From positions 496,001-560,000 of the forward strand of contig OZ260083.1 of assembly GCA_965284435.1 (NCBI GenBank): DNA of 64,000 nt. The letters are read 5' to 3'. Shown piece by piece: positions 59,160 to 64,000 of the stretch. The notes below the pieces were generated by a model that was given only the letters and a program-made list of their open reading frames with translations, had not been told where the DNA came from and searched no databases. This DNA is from CAIYZT01 sp947461435 (GTDB taxonomy: Bacteria; Pseudomonadota; Alphaproteobacteria; Rhodobacterales; Rhodobacteraceae). The number at the start of each line of letters is the position of its first letter. The first letter of the stretch is position 1. The position numbers were made by a program, and so were the translations under genes.

Positions 59160-62100
59160 TGGCTCATGTATCCGCACGCCATATTGCACTTGTCCTTGGA
59201 CTTGGCCTTTGGCCGCTGGTAACCGGCGCGCAGCAAGATGATCGCAGCTATCTTGTCGCATTGTTGGAAGACAATTTGTCAGATGCCGGCCGGACCGTCA
59301 CGATCACCGGCTTTGCAGGTGCCTTGTCGTCCGTGGCCACTTTGGACGAGTTGACCATCGCCGACGATGACGGCGTCTGGATTACCCTGCGTGACGTTTC
59401 ACTGGACTGGAGCCGATCGGCGCTTTTGTCTGGGAATGTATCGGTCAACGCCCTGACGGCAGGCGAGATAATCTTGGACCGGTTGCCGGGTAGCGCAGCG
59501 GGCAGTGCGATGCCGACTGTGGAAGGGGCGGCGTTTTCATTGCCAGATCTGCCGGTCTCGGTGAACATCGGACACATCGCGGCAGATCATATTGTCCTTG
59601 GCCAAAGTGTTCTGGGCGAGGTGGTTGAAGGTTCAGCGCAGGCGTCTTTGTCTTTGGTGGGGGGCGAAGGACAGATTTCCGTCGCATTGGACCGTCAGGA
59701 CGATGGACCGGATGGATCCTTTTCGCTGGATGCCCGCTATGCCAATGCCACGGGGGAATTGGTGGTGTCGCTGGACGCCCGAGAAGAGGCGGGTGGGATC
59801 GCCGCGCGGCTTTTGTCGGTTCCGGGAGCCCCTTCGACCGGGTTGACGATCAAGGGCCGTGGGCCGCTTGATGGGTTTGACGCCGCCGTAGCCTTAACGA
59901 CCGACGGCCAACCGCGGTTAACCGGGCAGGTGGCGATTATTGGCAAGGCGGACGGGCAACGGGATTTTTCTGTCGATTTGACCGGGGATTTGGCACCCGT
60001 GTTTTGGCCCGAATATCGCGAATTTCTGGGCACCAGTCTTGATCTTAGCGCAAAAGGGTCCCGCATGGCCGATGGGCGCATGACCCTGTCTGACCTGTCG
60101 CTGCGCGCCGGTGCCTTGACGGCCAAGGGAACCCTGGCGCTGGCCGCAGATGGCTTGCCCGAAAAATTTCAGGTCAACCTGTCAATTCAAGGTCAAGATC
60201 AACAAAGTCTTTTGCTGCCTTTGACCACCGCGATACCCACACGCATCCAGTCTGCGCGTTTGACCTTGGGTTTTGACGCGGCGCAAAGTGATGCTTGGAC
60301 GGTGGGTGGGTTGATCATGGGTCTTGATCGCACCGATGTTACGGCACAGTCCTTAAGCCTGTCAGGCGGTGGAAATATTGTACGCTCTGCCGGTGCGCAA
60401 AGCATATCGGCGGATCTCAACTTTCTTGGCGACGGCGTGGTTCCGGCGGACGATGGTTTGGCACAAGCGCTTGGCAAGAAGATTTCCGGCGCGATGAAGG
60501 CAAGCTGGCAGCGCGGCAAAGGGCAAACCGATGTCAGTGAGTTGTCGTTGACTGGCGATAGCTATGCTTTGAACGCCAGTGGCGCGGTGCAGGGTTTGTC
60601 GTCGGGCTTTGGCTTTGGCGGCCGGGTTGCCGGAAACTGGAGCGATCTGTCGCGGCTGAGCCTTCTGACGGGCCTGCCCCTGTCCGGGACCGCCGCGTTG
60701 AGCGTTTCAGGCAGCGCAAGCGCCTTGGGCGACGCCTTTGATCTTCGATTTGCCGTTGATGGGACGGATCTGGGCATGGGGATTGCCCAGTTGGACCAGT
60801 TATTGGCGGGGCAATCGCAAGTATCGGGGCAGGTCAGCCGCAGTGAAACCGGAACGATCCTTCGGGACATCAAGATCACCGCAGGTGATTTGACGGGAAA
60901 GATCAATGGGACGCTCACCTCAACCGCTGTCAGCGTGATGGGGGATGTAACGCTGCCCGATTTGGGCGCGCTGGGGCCCGGCTATCGGGGAAAGCTGTCG
61001 GGAAAGGCCGCCTATATCGGTACCTTGCAGGACGGCATCTTGACCCTGACCGGAACTGGCGACGGGTTGGGAATCGGACAGGCGGAAGTGGACCGTGTGC
61101 TGAGCGGCCCTGCCTTTCTGGACGTGACGGCAACGGTCACCAAGGGGATGCCGCAACTGCAAGAGGCGGTTTTGGATGGGCAATCGCTGGATCTGACGGC
61201 CAAGGGCTCCTCTGGCGGATCGGTGAGCATCACGGCGCAGCTTGCAAATCTTGCGTTGATCCTTCCAAAGTTTCCCGGACCGGTGACGGTGTCCGGCACC
61301 CTGCGGCCCAGCGCAAGCGGCAGCAGCGTGTCCTTGACCTTGGCCGGCCCTGCCCAGGTGGCCGGCACCCTGACGGGTACGGTTTCCCCGGGCTTTGGCA
61401 GCGCAAATCTGGCCTTTGTGGGCAAAAGTCTGGCCGATGTTGCGAACCCCTTTTTGAAGCCCAGAGCCCTGTCAGGAACGCTGGGTTATGATCTGCAATT
61501 AAAGGGCCCGTTGACGCCAAATTCTTTGACAGGTCGGGTGACACTGTCCGGTGGCCGGTTGGCGGACCCATCCTTGGGCTTTGGGGTTCAGAACATCGAG
61601 GCCACGGCCGATCTCTCGGCCGGACAGGCCAGAGTTTTGGCAAATGCGGAGGTGTCGACGGGCGGAACGGTGGGGGTTTCTGGCCAGACGAGCCTGACCT
61701 TCCCGTTTCAAGGGGCCTTGGACGTGGATGTGCGCCAAGTGCTGCTGCGCGGGCAGCGCCTTTATGAAACGCTTCTTGGCGGAACCTTGACCGTCGATGG
61801 CCCCTTGGCCGGCGGGGCGAGCGTTTCAGGCACTTTGGATTTGGGCCGGACAGAACTGCAGATTCCGTCAAGCGGGTTGAGCGGTTCGGTGCCCATTCCG
61901 CCGATCTTGCATGTGCACGAACCCGCAGATGTGCGTGCAACCCGCGTGCACGCCGGACTGGTTGACAGCCCGTCGACAGACGGCGGGCATGGGGGAAGTG
62001 GTAACTACCTTCTGGACATCATCGTTCGGGCCCCCAATCAGATCTTTTTGCGGGGCCGCGGTCTTGATGCGGAATTGGGCGGCAGTTTGCGGTTGCGCGG

Positions 62101-62698
62101 AACCACGGCATCAATCCGACCCGAAGGATCCTTCGATCTGATCCGGGGCCGGTTGGATGTGGTGGGCCGTCGGTTGATCTTGTCCCAAGCGCAGCTTGTT
62201 CTTGAAGGAGAGTTCATTCCGCGCGTTGATATCGTGGCGTCGATCGAAGATGCGGACATTATCAGCACGATCCGCATTTCTGGCCCCGCCAGTGACCCGG
62301 CATTGTCGTTTGAATCGTCGCCGCAGTTACCCGACGAAGAAATCTTGGCCCAACTGTTGTTTGGCAAGCGGCTGCAAACCTTATCAGCGTTTCAGGCGGC
62401 ACAGCTGGCGGCGGCCGTGCGCACCTTGGCCGGACAGGGCGGCGAGGGCCTTGTTGGCAAGATTCGCAAGGGATCGGGTTTGGACAACCTGGATATTCAG
62501 ACGGACGAGGCCGGTCAGGCATCGCTGACAGCCGGAAAATACCTGTCTGAAAAGGTCTATTCCGAGATCACGATTGACCAAACCGGCACGTCACAGATTG
62601 ATCTGAACTTCGACGTCAGACCGCATATTACCCTGAAGGGAAAGCTGGATTCCAACGGTGACACCGGTGTTGGGCTGTACCTTGAAAAGAATTACTGA
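59159..62698 (+). CDS. tamB: translocation and assembly module protein TamB
   Basis: 1179-residue inner-membrane-anchored periplasmic protein with an N-terminal anchor (about 8-25), long beta-helix-like repeats and the conserved C-terminal TamB domain (IFLRGRGLDAELGGSLRLRGTTASIRPEGSFDLIRGRLDVVGRRL and LPDEEILAQLLFGKRLQTLSAFQAAQLA, ending DSNGDTGVGLYLEKNY). Recent work assigns TamB-type proteins a role in lipid transport to the outer membrane as well. Its 3' end overlaps the convergent BrkB-type gene by seven bases. Confidence 0.94.
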   Translation: MAHVSARHIALVLGLGLWPLVTGAQQDDRSYLVALLEDNLSDAGRTVTITGFAGALSSVATLDELTIADDDGVWITLRDVSLDWSRSALLSGNVSVNALTAGEIILDRLPGSAAGSAMPTVEGAAFSLPDLPVSVNIGHIAADHIVLGQSVLGEVVEGSAQASLSLVGGEGQISVALDRQDDGPDGSFSLDARYANATGELVVSLDAREEAGGIAARLLSVPGAPSTGLTIKGRGPLDGFDAAVALTTDGQPRLTGQVAIIGKADGQRDFSVDLTGDLAPVFWPEYREFLGTSLDLSAKGSRMADGRMTLSDLSLRAGALTAKGTLALAADGLPEKFQVNLSIQGQDQQSLLLPLTTAIPTRIQSARLTLGFDAAQSDAWTVGGLIMGLDRTDVTAQSLSLSGGGNIVRSAGAQSISADLNFLGDGVVPADDGLAQALGKKISGAMKASWQRGKGQTDVSELSLTGDSYALNASGAVQGLSSGFGFGGRVAGNWSDLSRLSLLTGLPLSGTAALSVSGSASALGDAFDLRFAVDGTDLGMGIAQLDQLLAGQSQVSGQVSRSETGTILRDIKITAGDLTGKINGTLTSTAVSVMGDVTLPDLGALGPGYRGKLSGKAAYIGTLQDGILTLTGTGDGLGIGQAEVDRVLSGPAFLDVTATVTKGMPQLQEAVLDGQSLDLTAKGSSGGSVSITAQLANLALILPKFPGPVTVSGTLRPSASGSSVSLTLAGPAQVAGTLTGTVSPGFGSANLAFVGKSLADVANPFLKPRALSGTLGYDLQLKGPLTPNSLTGRVTLSGGRLADPSLGFGVQNIEATADLSAGQARVLANAEVSTGGTVGVSGQTSLTFPFQGALDVDVRQVLLRGQRLYETLLGGTLTVDGPLAGGASVSGTLDLGRTELQIPSSGLSGSVPIPPILHVHEPADVRATRVHAGLVDSPSTDGGHGGSGNYLLDIIVRAPNQIFLRGRGLDAELGGSLRLRGTTASIRPEGSFDLIRGRLDVVGRRLILSQAQLVLEGEFIPRVDIVASIEDADIISTIRISGPASDPALSFESSPQLPDEEILAQLLFGKRLQTLSAFQAAQLAAAVRTLAGQGGEGLVGKIRKGSGLDNLDIQTDEAGQASLTAGKYLSEKVYSEITIDQTGTSQIDLNFDVRPHITLKGKLDSNGDTGVGLYLEKNY

Positions 62699-63537
62699 CG
62701 CTTTGCGCGCCGCATTTCCGCATCGATCGCAGCGCCCAGCAAAACGGCGTATGCGCTGACATAAAGCCAGATAAGCAGGGCGACCACAGCGCCGATGGAC
62801 CCGTAAATCTGGTTATAGGTCGGGACAAATTCGAGATAGAGGGTAAAGCCGCGCGTCGCCAAACCCCAAATCACCACCGCGACGGCCAACCCGCGCGTGA
62901 ACAGGGCTGGACGCCGATTGACCTGAAAGTTGGGGCCAAATCGATAAGCCAATGCGGTGGCCAAAACGACCAAAGCCAGACCGACCACCTCGCTGAAGGC
63001 GGGTGAACTGAACGTCGCGGCAAAGCGGGGGGGCAAAAAGCGGACCAATACCGGCAAGACAACCGACATCAACATGGCCGCAAGGGCCAGCGCCATCACG
63101 ACCAAGGTCAGCAACATCGCACTAAGCTGATGGCGGTGGCCAGCACGGTTGGGCAATTGGTGAATGGCATTCAGGCCGCGGATCATGGCCGCCACGCCCG
63201 CTCTGGCTGACCACAAGGCAAACAACGTTGAAATGAGTGTGGCCCAACCCAAGGTGCCGCCACTGGCTGCAAGCAGGCCTTCGACCTGCGTTTCAATCAG
63301 AACAGCGGCATCGGGCGGCAAAATGTCTTTCAACAAGGTCACTTGATCGCGGATAACCTGCGGGTCAAACGCCACGCCCCATATCGTGATCAACGCGGCT
63401 GCCGCTGGGAAAATCGCCAAAAAGGAAAAGAAGGCTACACCCGCAGAAATCAGGTCAAGCTCTGCCTGTTCAACACGACGATAAAACCGCCAGAAGGCCG
63501 CCAAAACCTTGGGTGAAGCGATGCGTTGAAGGCCCAA
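62692..63537 (-). CDS. YihY/virulence factor BrkB family membrane protein
   Basis: 281 residues with six hydrophobic segments: AGVAFFSFLAIFPAAAALITIWG, ALWSARAGVAAMIRGLNAIH, and the C-terminal IYGSIGAVVALLIWLYVSAYAVLLGAAIDAEM typical of the family. No ATG precedes the conserved region in frame; the likely start is TTG at 63537, with a stop 6 codons upstream. The family's transport role is unproven. Confidence 0.85.
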   Translation of the reverse strand: MGLQRIASPKVLAAFWRFYRRVEQAELDLISAGVAFFSFLAIFPAAAALITIWGVAFDPQVIRDQVTLLKDILPPDAAVLIETQVEGLLAASGGTLGWATLISTLFALWSARAGVAAMIRGLNAIHQLPNRAGHRHQLSAMLLTLVVMALALAAMLMSVVLPVLVRFLPPRFAATFSSPAFSEVVGLALVVLATALAYRFGPNFQVNRRPALFTRGLAVAVVIWGLATRGFTLYLEFVPTYNQIYGSIGAVVALLIWLYVSAYAVLLGAAIDAEMRRAKRQ

Positions 63538-63567
63538 ACTGGCACCCCATGTCTACAAAAGGCGCAC

Positions 63568-63597
63568 AAAAGAAAAAGGGCGGCCGAAGGCACGCCC
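63568..63597 (-). terminator. rho-independent terminator of the 62-residue gene
   Basis: On the minus strand GGGCGTGCCTTCGGCCGCCC forms a stem (GGGCG/CGCCC plus GCC/GGC with one bulged T) followed by TTTTTCTTTT. It starts 31 bp after the stop of the small gene at 63629-63817. Confidence 0.82.
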
Positions 63598-63628
63598 ATT
63601 CCCTTATCCATTCAGTCGCGTCGGAAGA

Positions 63629-63817
63629 TTACAGCTGCGTTGCAGCCAGAACCACGAGCAGCAACAACGGAACAACGATACCAGCGTTGATGCTGGAGGT
63701 CGGGCCCACGACAACAGCTGCGGGTTCACCTTCGACGGCAACAACAACCGGGCCGCCAGCCGAAGCTGCGGTAGCTGCGAGCGAGGAAGCAAGTACGAGT
63801 GCAGAGATCTTTTTCAT
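63629..63817 (-). CDS. 62-residue exported/membrane peptide of unknown function
   Basis: MKKISALVLASSLAATAASA is a clear signal peptide. The mature part has a Val/Pro/Gly segment (GGPVVVAVEGEPAAVVVGP) and a C-terminal hydrophobic helix (about 47-61, GIVVPLLLLVVLAATQL), so it may be a small membrane protein. Support for expression is strong for its size: RBS GGAGCTTACT before the ATG and a terminator just after it. An alternative start at 63829 adds four residues. No family was recognised. Small proteins of this kind occur in Rhodobacteraceae. Confidence 0.72.
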   Translation of the reverse strand: MKKISALVLASSLAATAASAGGPVVVAVEGEPAAVVVGPTSSINAGIVVPLLLLVVLAATQL

Positions 63818-64000
63818 AGTAAGCTCCAAAAAGTTAAGGCGGATACGAAGCGCTAATTATCATACACTATAAGCTAGGGAAAGACGCTTTTCACAACATC
63901 AGTCGATTATCGCCTGCAGCTGCATATTTTCAACACCGATCATTCGCGATTGTCTGGATTGGCGAATGACGCCCTTGGTATCAAACCAGTATGTGTTCGT
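63818..64000. other. AT-rich upstream region at the window end
   Basis: 183 bp upstream of the small gene. The first 80 bases are AT-rich (AATTATCATACACTATAAGC), so on the minus strand TATAGTG/TATGAT could be a -10 element. No convincing partner -35 box, gene or terminator was found in the remainder. Confidence 0.35.

Overview
The window looks like a chromosomal segment of an alphaproteobacterium of the Rhodobacteraceae (Rhodobacterales); the genus cannot be fixed from sequence alone. The base composition is GC-rich. The flagellar genes include the alphaproteobacterial regulators flaF and flbT, a motE-like gene and a DUF1217 gene next to the flagellin, with no fliD, fliS or FleQ-type regulator. 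This is the native, CtrA-linked type of flagellar set. No tRNA, rRNA, insertion sequence, phage or CRISPR array was seen.

Layout. Bases 1-2750 hold the 5' part of mutM and the ubiquinone genes ubiE-ubiB. Bases 2753-34292 are a nearly unbroken flagellar and motor cluster in divergent blocks: flgD-fliK; flgJ-flgN-like; fliC-flaF-flbT-DUF1217; fliI; flgBC-fliE-fliQ-flgFGAH and a FliL-like gene; fliL-PflI-like-motE-motA-motC-like-slt-flhA-fliR-flhB-fliJ-like; fliFHNP; and motB-flgE-flgK-flgL-flgI. Rod, rings, hook, filament, export gate, ATPase and stator are all encoded, but fliG and fliM are absent. Several intergenic regions carry a TTAA-N7-TTAA-like element that resembles CtrA sites. Bases 34374-42036 are a type I secretion operon (adhesin, TolC-like, ABC and HlyD genes) whose adhesin contains exactly 60 consecutive Gly-Asp dipeptides.

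Bases 42365-57194 are an accessory metabolic region. It holds a GntR regulator, a DUF1800/DUF1501 pair, a Tm-1-like (UPF0261) protein, an aldehyde dehydrogenase divergent from an IclR regulator and a class III aminotransferase, a WYL regulator, a GST, and a ferredoxin/glutamine-synthetase-like/P450 operon divergent from a class I glutamine amidotransferase. The last group, together with the dehydrogenase and aminotransferase, suggests a pathway for breaking down amines or cyclic amines through gamma-glutamyl intermediates and P450 chemistry. That is an inference from gene content. An aldo/keto reductase follows.

Bases 57339-63817 hold tamA-tamB (outer-membrane assembly), a YihY/BrkB membrane protein, and a 62-residue exported or membrane peptide with its own strong ribosome binding site and terminator. 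The most unusual items are the (Gly-Asp)60 adhesin, the P450/GS-like/amidotransferase cluster with its 21-bp-spaced direct repeat, the DUF1501 protein with no export signal beside a Tat-exported DUF1800 partner, and the candidate CtrA and FlbT control sites.
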